Assembly (NCBI RefSeq): GCF_000331535.1
Contig: NZ_AMZN01000006.1
Span: 225,803-289,802, forward strand
Direction of reading: 5' to 3'
DNA length: 64,000 nucleotides
DNA from: Fulvivirga imtechensis AK7
GTDB lineage: Bacteria > Bacteroidota > Bacteroidia > Cytophagales > Cyclobacteriaceae
Below are positions 23,753-31,992 of this stretch, in pieces. The number at the start of each line of letters is the position of its first letter. Position 1 is the stretch's first letter. Position numbers and translations under genes: made by a program. Under the pieces are notes generated by a model, which made no database searches, was not told the DNA's origin, and saw only the letters and a list, made by a program, of their open reading frames with translations.

Positions 23753-24278
23753 CCTCGCACCAGTTCCCGGACCTGTTCCTATAGCCGTTAACTTAAGAGT
23801 AAATGTAGCCCCAGAGGGGCGAAATCTTTGTAGCCCGGGGTGAAGCCCCGGGTGTAAAAAAGGAAGTTGATGTGCCACAGGAAGGCCCAACCATGGAACA
23901 CAGGCTTCCTTGGCACACATGGCAGGAATGAGTTCGAAGCATTTGCCTTAGTAAGCATGGATGCGCCAAAAATAGCCTTCACATCTTCCTAAGCTTGAAT
24001 ATGGCGCATAAAAAATCTAATCCTATCCCGAGGCTTCACCCCGGGATACCAATATTGAATCCCGGGATGCTTAAGTTAACGGCTATGGGACCTGTTCCGG
24101 GACCCTTCAGAAAAGAACTTCTTGAGAGGTAGTATTGCAAGCCCAAACAATGAAATGGCGTATAAAAAATCCTATTTCTTCGGAGTTTCATAGCTCTTGA
24201 CGAAGCTTCACTTCTGCTATCATTCAGCTCCAAAGGGCCCCGGAACAGGTCCGGGGACAGATAATTTGGATTTTTTAA
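23753..24278. repeat. ~210-bp interspersed repeat, interrupted copy
   Basis: Starts CCTCGCACCAGTTC and ends GGATTTTTTAA. It is split by the 308-bp element at 23780-24087. Removing that element and one 11-bp duplication leaves 207 bp, aligned with the intact 212-bp copy at 24348-24559 (shared ACCCTTCAGAAAAGAACTTC, CGGAGTTTCATAGCTC). Confidence 0.75.
23780..24087. mobile_element. 308-bp element with 17-bp perfect terminal inverted repeats
   Basis: Ends are ATAGCCGTTAACTTAAG (23781-23797) and CTTAAGTTAACGGCTAT (24070-24086). GGACCTGTTCC lies immediately outside both ends (23769-23779 and 24088-24098), as expected of a target duplication. It contains the inner hairpins GCCCCAGAGGGGC and GCCCGGGGTGAAGCCCCGGG and no transposase. 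Another left end lies at the window's right edge. Confidence 0.8.
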
Positions 24279-24347
24279 TAGAGGAAACCCCTCATAAAAT
24301 CCATGCACTTTAATTTCATTGTCAAAACAAAAAAAACCGTTAAAACC

Positions 24348-24559
24348 CCTCGCACCAGTTCTGGCCCCAAAGTGCCAAGACCCTTCAGAAAAGAACTTCT
24401 TGAGAGATAGTCTTGCAAACTCAAACCATAAAATGGTGTATAAAAAATCCCATTTCTTCGGAGTTTCATAGCTCTTGACGAAGTTTCACTTCTTCTATCA
24501 CTCATCTCCAAAGAGCCCCGGAACATTAGTCCGGGAACAGGTAGGTTTGGATTTTTTAA
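24348..24559. repeat. ~210-bp interspersed repeat, intact copy
   Basis: Direct repeat of the unit at 23753-24278 without the insertion. A minus-strand open frame is partly kept between the copies, but most differences change residues, so selection for a protein is not supported. Confidence 0.75.
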
Positions 24560-24642
24560 CTACACCCTGAGATTTACCGACTCCCGATCATCGATAAACT
24601 AAATCTTCCGACCCCGACTTCGGTCTTCCGACTATTTCTTTC

Positions 24643-24650
24643 TACTTTTG
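24643..24650 (+). promoter_or_regulatory. Candidate -7 element of the glycosyltransferase operon
   Basis: TACTTTTG matches TAnnTTTG and lies 18 nt before the ATG at 24669. No TTG at the -33 distance. Confidence 0.4.
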
Positions 24651-24668
24651 CAGCTTAACTGCAATGGA

Positions 24669-25427
24669 ATGGTGAAAATTTCAGGTGTCGTCATTACATA
24701 CAACGAAGAACGAAATATAGAAGCTTGTATTTCTTCTATGCAAGACGTTGTTGATGAGATTATTGTGGTGGATTCTTACAGTACCGATAAAACACCTGAA
24801 ATATGCGTACGGCAGGGCGTGAAGTTTGTTCAGCATCCTTTCGAAGGGCACATAGAGCAGAAGAATTTTGCTATGCAGCAGGCCTCCTACGACCACATCC
24901 TTTCTTTGGATGCCGATGAAAGGCTTTCTGATCAGATGAAGCAATCTGTTCTGTCAGCTAAGAATAATTGGCAGGCGGATGGATATGTTTTTAACAGATT
25001 AAACAACTATTGTGGCGCCTGGCTCAGGCATTCCTGGTATCCCGACAAAAAGCTTCGCTTGTGGGACCGCAGGAAGGGGATGTGGGGAGGAACAAACCCT
25101 CACGATAAAGTGATTGTTAAAGGAGAAGTAACAAAGCTTAAAGGAGACATACTTCACTATGCCTATCATAACCTTGAAGAGCATTATGAGCAGGTGAAAA
25201 AATTTGCGGTGATAGCAGCGCATGCAAAGTTCAACAAGGGTAAAAAGGTATATTTCATCATTCACGTACTCATCAATCCCTGGTATAAGTTTTTTAGAAA
25301 ATATGTGCTCAGGCTGGGTTTTTTAGACGGGTATTATGGTTTTATTTTTAGCGGGCTGACCGCATATTTGAACTTTATGAAGTATTTACGCCTTTGGGAA
25401 TTAAACCGTAACGAAAAAAGAAGATGA
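24669..25427 (+). CDS. Family 2 glycosyltransferase (LPS core type)
   Basis: 252-residue GT2 enzyme of the WaaE/KdtX-like group, probably adding a hexose to the lipopolysaccharide core. The N-terminal nucleotide-sugar part reads GVVITYNEERNIEACISS, with DSYSTDKT and the metal-binding DADERLS. The conserved acceptor-side sequence RLWDRRKGMWGGTNPHDKV follows, and the C-terminus is hydrophobic and basic, suggesting membrane association. The frame opens at 24648, but MVKISGVVITYNEE at 24669 is the natural start and follows a -7 box. First gene of a three-gene overlapping operon. Confidence 0.9.
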   Translation: MVKISGVVITYNEERNIEACISSMQDVVDEIIVVDSYSTDKTPEICVRQGVKFVQHPFEGHIEQKNFAMQQASYDHILSLDADERLSDQMKQSVLSAKNNWQADGYVFNRLNNYCGAWLRHSWYPDKKLRLWDRRKGMWGGTNPHDKVIVKGEVTKLKGDILHYAYHNLEEHYEQVKKFAVIAAHAKFNKGKKVYFIIHVLINPWYKFFRKYVLRLGFLDGYYGFIFSGLTAYLNFMKYLRLWELNRNEKRR

Positions 25428-26251
25428 ACCAGGAATTGAAAGTGTCGGTGGTTATTGCCACCTATAACATGCCTGACTGGCTGGAAAAGGTACTGTGGGG
25501 CTATGAAAATCAAACATACAGCAAGTTCGAGGTAATAATTGCTGATGATGGCTCCAAAGAAGATACCCAAAAGCTTATCAAAAGGTTTCAGGAGAATTCA
25601 AACCTGGATATTAACCACCTTTGGCACGAAGATGAGGGCTACCGGAGGCAAACCATTCTCAACAAGGCCATCATGGCTGCAAAATATGATTACGTGTTGT
25701 TTACTGATGGCGATTGTATTCCCAGGGCTGATTTCATCGAAACTCATGTGCGATTTGCTGAAAAAGGCCGTTTTCTTTCCGGGGGATACTGTAAGCTGCC
25801 AATGAATGTCAGCAGCCTGATCAGTTGTGAAGATATAAAGACACAGAGATGCTTCGATCCTAATTGGCTAAAAGAGAGAGGCCTGGACGGATCATCACAA
25901 CTTAGAAAGCTGGGAGCAAAAGGGAAATGGGCTGATTTCCTGGATTATGTTACCCCTGCCAATGCCTCGTTCAACAATTGTAACACCTCTGCATGGAAAG
26001 CAGATCTTATTATGGTCAATGGGTATGATGAAAGGATGCAATATGGTGGTCCTGACAGGGAAATAGGTGAGCGACTGGAAAATGCCGGAATAAGGGGCAA
26101 GCAGATCAGGCACAGAGCTATTTGCGTGCACCTCGATCATGCAAGAGGCTATAAAACCCGGGAATCATTAGAGAGAAACTTGAAAATAAGAAGAGAAACT
26201 AAAAAACATAAAGTCATAAAAACGCCATACGGCATTGAGAAACACACCTGA
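25424..26251 (+). CDS. Family 2 glycosyltransferase
   Basis: 275-residue GT-A enzyme. VSVVIATYNMPDWLEKVLWGYENQTY and IIADDGSKEDT form the nucleotide-sugar site, with the DxD-type FTDGDCIPR and a later YGGPDREIGERLENAGI segment typical of the galactosyltransferase-like C-terminal region. It overlaps the preceding glycosyltransferase by 4 bp and the next gene by one base, so the three are a translationally coupled set, presumably building one surface glycan. Confidence 0.9.
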   Translation: MNQELKVSVVIATYNMPDWLEKVLWGYENQTYSKFEVIIADDGSKEDTQKLIKRFQENSNLDINHLWHEDEGYRRQTILNKAIMAAKYDYVLFTDGDCIPRADFIETHVRFAEKGRFLSGGYCKLPMNVSSLISCEDIKTQRCFDPNWLKERGLDGSSQLRKLGAKGKWADFLDYVTPANASFNNCNTSAWKADLIMVNGYDERMQYGGPDREIGERLENAGIRGKQIRHRAICVHLDHARGYKTRESLERNLKIRRETKKHKVIKTPYGIEKHT

Positions 26252-27234
26252 TGAATCCATTGAAAGTACTGATTGTCTTTGACAAACCGATTCCTGTTTT
26301 AAAGTATGGCGGTATCCAGCGTATTGTCTGGTGGCTTGGTAAAGAGTTGACCAGGCAGGGTCATAAGGTAACATTTCTGGTTGGTGAGGGTTCTCACTGT
26401 CCATTTGCCGAGGTGAAGATCTATGATCCGGAGGAACCACTGGAAAAACAGATCCCGGAAGATATTGATGTGATACATTCATATATACCCGTTATGGAGC
26501 CTTTAAAGAAACCGTACCTGGTGCATATGGAATCTAATACCAAAAAGCAGGAGTACGATATCAACACGGTTTTCGTTTCCAGGAACCATGCTGAAAGACA
26601 TCATGCAGTTTGTTATGTACACAATGGTCTCGACCCTGATGACTATGGCAAGCCAGATTTCAAAAAGAAAAACTACCTGCACTTTTTAGGCAAAGCTGCC
26701 TGGCGGGTGAAGAATGTCAAAGGCGCTATTGAGGTAGCACAAAAAAGCAACTGGCGCTTACATGTGATTGGCGGCTCACGCGTTAATTTTCACATGGGTT
26801 TCAGGTTTACTATCGACCCCAGAATGAGGTTCCACGGTATGATAGGAGGAGAGCGTAAGAACAAAGTAATGAATGCTTCTTCCGGCCTGCTGTTCCCTGT
26901 GGTCTGGAATGAGCCTTTTGGTATTGCTATCACCGAAAGTATGTATTTCGGCTGCCCGGTATTTGCCACACCCTATGGCTCTATCCCGGAGATCGTAGAT
27001 CATGAGTCAGGCTTTCTGACTGCGGACAAGGCTGAACTTATCAAACATTTGAAAGATCGTCCTGAGTATAACGCGAGGCAAATCCATGAGCGGGTAATGG
27101 AATATTTTTCCGTAAAGCAAATGACGGAATCATTTCTGAAGCTGTATGAGCGGGTGATGAATGGAGAACAGCTCAATCCTGCTATGCCATATTTTGAAAA
27201 GGACAGTGAGCCTAAATTTCTTCCATTTGGGTAA
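26251..27234 (+). CDS. Family 4 glycosyltransferase
   Basis: 327-residue GT-B enzyme. The N-terminal acceptor domain begins VLIVFDKPIPVLKYGGIQRIVWWLGKEL. The C-terminal donor domain has the GT4 signature EPFGIAITESMYFGCPVFATPYGSIPEIV, with the conserved E-x7-E arrangement for the nucleotide sugar. It is last in the glycosyltransferase operon. The likely role is transfer of a sugar onto the lipopolysaccharide core or a related glycan; donor and linkage cannot be read. Confidence 0.9.
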   Translation: MNPLKVLIVFDKPIPVLKYGGIQRIVWWLGKELTRQGHKVTFLVGEGSHCPFAEVKIYDPEEPLEKQIPEDIDVIHSYIPVMEPLKKPYLVHMESNTKKQEYDINTVFVSRNHAERHHAVCYVHNGLDPDDYGKPDFKKKNYLHFLGKAAWRVKNVKGAIEVAQKSNWRLHVIGGSRVNFHMGFRFTIDPRMRFHGMIGGERKNKVMNASSGLLFPVVWNEPFGIAITESMYFGCPVFATPYGSIPEIVDHESGFLTADKAELIKHLKDRPEYNARQIHERVMEYFSVKQMTESFLKLYERVMNGEQLNPAMPYFEKDSEPKFLPFG

Positions 27235-27547
27235 AGGGGCGCTGTTCTCAATTTTTAGTTCACCGTTCTCAGTTACGTCACCCACCTCTGTGTCTGTTTT
27301 CAGTTCACTGTTCGTCAGTTTACAGCCAAAAGCTCCCAATAACAAGTGACCAGTGGCTCACTCATCGGATGAGACTTGCTTTATGGAGACACTCATCCGA
27401 AGAATTCTTCCACCTTTGGCTTTCGGACTTCTTACCCACCTCTGTTTCTCCTCCCAAAAGGAGATGGATTAGCGTCAAAAACAGCAACAAGGAACTAGTA
27501 ACCAATTACCAGTTAACCAGTGGTCAGTACTGACCAATAACAAGCAC
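27235..27547. other. Low-complexity intergenic region
   Basis: Contains degenerate runs of CAGTTCACTG/GTTCTCAGTT and ACCAGT/CCAGTTAACCAGT, like those before the MocR gene and around 47780-47850. No gene, promoter or clear terminator seen between these convergent genes. Confidence 0.5.
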
Positions 27548-28471
27548 CTAATTCATCCATGCAAAAAATTCCATCATCCAGGCTACACCTACATGAATGA
27601 TCACTCCACCAAAAATACTGCGGGTTTCATAGGCAATAACTCCAAGGATATATCCTCCAAAAATAGAGCTTATTGCTTCACCGGCTGGTTTTCCGAAGTG
27701 CAAAAAGCAATAGGTCACTACCATGGGAATGACCACATTCCGCCCCATCAGGGCGGTCAGTCCCAGGATCATAAATCCCCGGAAAACCAATTCAATAGTC
27801 AGAAAATTCCAGCCATAGGCGAGCTCATAGATAATGGCAGGCAGCCACTCGGGCCAGTCGAGATAGCGAAAGGCAGTGTTGGGTTTGTAGATCGGATAGA
27901 AGTTGCTGAAGTTATCAATAAATGTGGCTGCTATGATCAGGGGAACCATGATCAGCAACATAACGAAGTATGGACGGTAATCAAACCCTTTTACAGTAAG
28001 TCCGTAAAAGCTCCCTTGTCTTTTGTCTACTATCATATAGAAAAGCACCAGCGGAATAAGCGTGGTGAAGATGTTGATCAGATTCTTTAATACTTTCTTG
28101 GCCCAATAATGAAGTTGGTAATTGAGTTCATTGTTTACCAGTGTCTCGTGATAGTGAAAAGCGCCATCCAGGGCCAGAACCGCCAAAACAAATAAGCTCT
28201 TAATCCAAAATGACCTCTTACGCAGCAGGAAGTAGTCTCTTTTGAAATAAACCATGATCAGCGTTGCTGAATAGTAGGCAAAGCCATAAAACAGGAAATA
28301 GTAAAATATTCTTATATTTTGCCCGCTGTAACTGTCTATAACTGAATCTTCAAAATCGAAATAATAATTAATTGAGATGCAGATCGTCAGGAAGAGCGCA
28401 ATGGAGAGGTAATAGCCAGCCTGAAAATCATCCTGCAGATGGCCTTTCAGGTAACGGAATATTTTTTTCAA
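27548..28471 (-). CDS. CPBP-family intramembrane metalloprotease
   Basis: 307-residue protein with about eight membrane segments. The CPBP (CAAX protease and bacteriocin-processing) domain is in the C-terminal half: motif one is ELVFRGFMILGL, with one of the usual two glutamates, and motif two is FLHFGKPAGEAISSIFGGYILG. The second glutamate of EExxxR is replaced (IELVFR), which may weaken catalysis. Last gene of the overlapping accC operon, with a 4-bp overlap to maf. Substrate unknown. Confidence 0.82.
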   Translation of the reverse strand: MKKIFRYLKGHLQDDFQAGYYLSIALFLTICISINYYFDFEDSVIDSYSGQNIRIFYYFLFYGFAYYSATLIMVYFKRDYFLLRKRSFWIKSLFVLAVLALDGAFHYHETLVNNELNYQLHYWAKKVLKNLINIFTTLIPLVLFYMIVDKRQGSFYGLTVKGFDYRPYFVMLLIMVPLIIAATFIDNFSNFYPIYKPNTAFRYLDWPEWLPAIIYELAYGWNFLTIELVFRGFMILGLTALMGRNVVIPMVVTYCFLHFGKPAGEAISSIFGGYILGVIAYETRSIFGGVIIHVGVAWMMEFFAWMN

Positions 28472-29052
28472 GATTTGGGTTGGTTGAAATTCATTAATAC
28501 CTCATAAACCTTGGCAATGGGCAGGCCAACAACATTAAAATAGGAACCTACTATTTTCCTGATACCAATCATTCCAATCCACTCCTGAATGCCATAAGCT
28601 CCGGCCTTATCAAAAGGCTCGTATTGACTGACGTAATATTCAATTTCGTTGCTAGTGAGCGTTTTAAAATAAACTTTTGTAGTGTCATCAAGGCTTACTT
28701 GTAGTTTTTTATCGGCAATACACACCCCTGTGATCACTTCATGGTCGGTTCCTGACAGCGCCCGGAGCATTTTGGTTGCTTCGTCAGCATCCTTAGGCTT
28801 TTCCAAAATTTCATCCTTCAGTTTTACGATCGTATCCGCTGTGATCAGTACTTCATTTTTCAGATGAGGAATATATGCTTCAGCTTTTTTCCTGGCCAGA
28901 TATTTTGCAATATCATGCAGTGGAAGATCAGACGGATAGGTCTCATCCACCTCACTGGTTCTAACCTTGAAATTAAAACCGGCCGCTTTCAGCAGTTCCT
29001 GTCTTCTTGGCGAATTAGAAGCAAGAATGAGGGGGCGATTGAAATTCTTCAT
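28468..29052 (-). CDS. maf: Maf-family nucleoside triphosphate pyrophosphatase
   Basis: 194 residues, normal for Maf. It hydrolyses non-canonical or pyrimidine NTPs to NMPs to keep the nucleotide pool clean. The N-terminal ILASNSPRRQELL motif, the ADTIV catalytic aspartate region and EKPKDADEA are present, with EPFDKAGAYGIQ near the C-terminus. The order fits the YhdE (dTTP/UTP) branch. It overlaps the DUF1015 gene by 38 nt and the CPBP gene by 4 nt. Confidence 0.93.
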   Translation of the reverse strand: MKNFNRPLILASNSPRRQELLKAAGFNFKVRTSEVDETYPSDLPLHDIAKYLARKKAEAYIPHLKNEVLITADTIVKLKDEILEKPKDADEATKMLRALSGTDHEVITGVCIADKKLQVSLDDTTKVYFKTLTSNEIEYYVSQYEPFDKAGAYGIQEWIGMIGIRKIVGSYFNVVGLPIAKVYEVLMNFNQPKS

Positions 29053-30352
29053 CTTTTATAGAGCTAAATAGGAAACCACAGATCACTTTGGGGTAAAAAT
29101 AGGTTGACTTTTGAGGCATAGTGTAGCCGCTGTAGCACACTTCCTTTACATCAGCCATCGAAATATCATTAGTGATAATGGCCATTTGAGCTTCATTTTT
29201 GATTACCCTTGCCAGACAATCGCTAAAGCTGCGGTCAAAATCAATGTTCTCAGATGTTCGTTGATCTCTGCCAGGAATATTTAATACTTTTTCAATGATG
29301 AAGTAGTGCATTACAGTCAGGTCAAGCCTCTTGATCTTATCCGGAAAATCCCACTTCAATGTATCAATTTTTTCCGGTTTAAGCCTCACTTTATAAGCAC
29401 TATCTTTAAAAAGCAGGCCAAATGCCCATTGTTTTCCAAGAATAATTTCATTGATGTTAAAAGCATCCTCAACAGGTTTAATAATAAAATCTTCTTCGAA
29501 TTTTTTCATGATCTCTTGCTCACTGAAGTGAGGCAGGTCTTTGATCACCCGGTGGGTGGGTAGTATCCTTAGGTCATCGGCTTCTGTATTTGTGAGGTAC
29601 ATCAAATGGTAGTTATAGCCCTCATGGCCGGTGTGCTGCGGATTACTCTCCATCATTCTCTTTCTATACAGCAAAGATCCTTCATATCGGTGATGCCCAT
29701 CAGCCAATATCACTTGCTTATCGTGCAGCATCTCAAGAAACCTATTGATCACACTGGCATCATGAATAATGCTCAAAACATCCCTAACACCCTGATAATC
29801 CTCCGTTTCATATAAAGGATACTTCATGCTTTCGTCCATGTACTGCTCCAGTTCAAAGGAAGGGTCTGTGTACAGTCCGTGAGTCGGGCTTACATTAAGC
29901 TGTGTTTTTTCCAGTAGATCAATCCTGTCATTGACTGCTTTCGGAATGGTATTTTCATGGCGAAGGATCACTTTTTCATCCCAGTCGTATGCTTTGATGT
30001 TACAAATAAATCCCTTTCTGCAATATTGCTTAGTACTGCCGGCCAACGAAAAATATTGATAATATACATAAATACCGTAGACAGGGTCCTGTTGGATAGC
30101 CCCTTCATCTTTCCACTTTTGAAGCAAAGTAGCGGCATTTTCAATACCATTATTCCCTTTAGGAACAGAAAGGTGAATACTGTTAAAGGGATTTTGATAT
30201 AGCTTTTCTCTCTGTTTGTTAGAAACAACATCAAAAAGAGGAGAGGTTAGCTCATCCATTTGTGCAGAAAGCTCACCGTTATATCGCCATGCTCTCAGGG
30301 GTTTTATTTCAGCCATGGGGGTTCTTAAAGGTTTCTGGCTCTCATTTTCCAC
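29015..30352 (-). CDS. DUF1015 family protein
   Basis: 445-residue cytoplasmic protein. The conserved core ILADGHHRYEGSLLYRKRM and YLTNTEADDLRILPTHRVI identifies DUF1015 (PF06245), which has ParB/sulfiredoxin-like character and no established reaction. It starts inside the 3' end of accC (28-nt overlap) and ends inside maf (38-nt overlap), so the four genes are tightly coupled. The last residues (SPPHSCF) run into maf and may be a recent extension. Confidence 0.88.
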   Translation of the reverse strand: MENESQKPLRTPMAEIKPLRAWRYNGELSAQMDELTSPLFDVVSNKQREKLYQNPFNSIHLSVPKGNNGIENAATLLQKWKDEGAIQQDPVYGIYVYYQYFSLAGSTKQYCRKGFICNIKAYDWDEKVILRHENTIPKAVNDRIDLLEKTQLNVSPTHGLYTDPSFELEQYMDESMKYPLYETEDYQGVRDVLSIIHDASVINRFLEMLHDKQVILADGHHRYEGSLLYRKRMMESNPQHTGHEGYNYHLMYLTNTEADDLRILPTHRVIKDLPHFSEQEIMKKFEEDFIIKPVEDAFNINEIILGKQWAFGLLFKDSAYKVRLKPEKIDTLKWDFPDKIKRLDLTVMHYFIIEKVLNIPGRDQRTSENIDFDRSFSDCLARVIKNEAQMAIITNDISMADVKEVCYSGYTMPQKSTYFYPKVICGFLFSSIKDEEFQSPPHSCF

Positions 30353-31824
30353 TTGCTGGTGGAGTTAGATCGAGCAGAGTTTTGTGTTTTGTGTTGTTTT
30401 GCGTTGTCCAATAATACAGCCGAAAGCAGTGCAGCTACTGCATGCTCATCATCATTTTCTTCTGTTTTTAGTTTGTCAGGTGAAAAATGATGATCAACAA
30501 ATTTAGTATCAAAGTTTCCGCTGGTAAATGCCTCATGGCTAAGCACAAATTTGCCAAACTGAAGTGTTGTTTCTATCCCCGATATCTCATACTCATCGAT
30601 AGCCCGAAGCATCCTTTGAATGGCAGTAGCACGGTCTTCGGCATAAACAGTTAGTTTTGCGATCATCGGATCATAATAGATAGGTATCTGCATGCCCTGT
30701 TCAAAGCCATCGTCAACACGCACTCCGGGGCCCTGAGGCCTTTTATAAATATTCAACGTGCCAATATCCGGCAGGAAGTTATTTTTTGGGTCTTCTGCAT
30801 ACACCCGAAGTTCGATAGCATGACCGTTGAAGGTAAGCTCTTCCTGTTTAAATCTGAGAGCATGTCCTTCGGCTATTCTTATCTGCTCTTTTACAAGGTC
30901 AAGACCGGTAATTTCTTCTGTAACGGGATGTTCTACCTGAAGGCGCGTGTTCATTTCGAGGAAGTAAAAATTGAGATTGTTGTCCACAATAAATTCCACT
31001 GTACCGGCGCCATAATAATTACAGGCCTTTGCAACACCCACGGCAGCTTCTCCCATGGCCTGTCTCACCTCAGGGGTAAGCACTGCTGATGGCGCTTCCT
31101 CGATCACTTTCTGATGTCTTCTCTGTATGGAACACTCCCGCTCAAACAGGTGTACTATATTTCCATACTGATCACCCAGGATCTGAAATTCAATATGGCG
31201 TGGAGAGGTAACGAACTTTTCAATAAAAACAGAGCCATCGCCAAACGCCGATTTAGCCTCGCTGATCGCTCTTTTCATTTGTTCTTCAAACTCCTCTTCC
31301 ATTTCTACAATACGCATACCCTTACCACCACCACCGGCGCTGGCCTTAATAAGTATGGGATAGCCTATTTCTTTGGCAATATCCTTTGCTTCCTGCACAT
31401 CGTCAATGGCTTTTTCCGTACCAGGAACCAACGGCACATCATATTTGGCTACCGCTGCTTTTGCTGCCAGTTTGCTTCCCATAGTTTCGATAGCTTGTGG
31501 TGAAGGACCTATAAAGATCAGGCCATTGTCGGTTACCAATTTTGCAAAACCGGCATTTTCAGACAAAAAACCATATCCAGGATGGATAGCGTCTACACCT
31601 AGATTTTTGCAGACTTCGATGATCTTATCCGTGCGAAGGTATGATTCTGCAGATGCCGGAGGGCCAATACATACCGACTCGTCAGCATGCCGTACATGGA
31701 GCGCATTCCGGTCGGCCTCACTGTATACAGCGACTGTTTTTATATTCATCTCCCGGGCTGACCGGATGATCCTTAATGCAATTTCGCCTCGATTGGCAAT
31801 AAGTATTTTTTTTATCTTCTTCAT
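30325..31824 (-). CDS. accC: Biotin carboxylase subunit of acyl-CoA carboxylase
   Basis: 499-residue ATP-grasp enzyme that carboxylates biotin on the carrier protein of acetyl- or propionyl-CoA carboxylase. N-terminal KKILIANRGEIALRIIRSARE, the glycine loop ASAGGGGKGMRIV, and the catalytic EMNTRLQVEHPVTEEITGLDLV are complete. The frame is open to 31926, but the ATG at 31824 is the family start. It is about 50 residues longer than E. coli AccC because of a C-terminal tail (from FVDHHFSPDKL) seen in acyl-CoA carboxylase subunits, so the substrate may be propionyl-CoA. First gene of the operon and divergent from the oxoamine synthase. No biotin carrier gene is adjacent. Confidence 0.93.
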   Translation of the reverse strand: MKKIKKILIANRGEIALRIIRSAREMNIKTVAVYSEADRNALHVRHADESVCIGPPASAESYLRTDKIIEVCKNLGVDAIHPGYGFLSENAGFAKLVTDNGLIFIGPSPQAIETMGSKLAAKAAVAKYDVPLVPGTEKAIDDVQEAKDIAKEIGYPILIKASAGGGGKGMRIVEMEEEFEEQMKRAISEAKSAFGDGSVFIEKFVTSPRHIEFQILGDQYGNIVHLFERECSIQRRHQKVIEEAPSAVLTPEVRQAMGEAAVGVAKACNYYGAGTVEFIVDNNLNFYFLEMNTRLQVEHPVTEEITGLDLVKEQIRIAEGHALRFKQEELTFNGHAIELRVYAEDPKNNFLPDIGTLNIYKRPQGPGVRVDDGFEQGMQIPIYYDPMIAKLTVYAEDRATAIQRMLRAIDEYEISGIETTLQFGKFVLSHEAFTSGNFDTKFVDHHFSPDKLKTEENDDEHAVAALLSAVLLDNAKQHKTQNSARSNSTSKWKMRARNL

Positions 31825-31913
31825 GTAAAACAGGCCTGAAAAGTGAAGCACAATGGTACTTAAATATTTGCTATTTTCGAAATTGAGGCTTGTTAAAAAT
31901 AAAAGCCGCTCGT

Positions 31914-31943
31914 TTGACAAGAACATTAATAGTGTTAGATTTG
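31914..31943 (+). promoter_or_regulatory. Bacteroidota-type promoter of the oxoamine synthase gene
   Basis: TTG at 31914-31916 (in CGTTTGAC), a 19-nt spacer and TAGATTTG at 31936-31943 match both consensus boxes. The GTG start is 50 nt downstream. Confidence 0.7.
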
Positions 31944-31992
31944 TGTGTTTTTTGAAAGTATAAGACGTTTTATAAATAAAACTTATTTTGTA

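Noticed and set aside
24036..24526. Two similar minus-strand peptides encoded by the ~210-bp repeat copies
   Set aside because: The similarity comes from the DNA repeat. Most differences between the copies change residues, so there is no sign of selection for a protein.
27593..28090. 165-residue plus-strand open frame opposite the CPBP gene
   Set aside because: Antisense shadow of a well-supported membrane protein.
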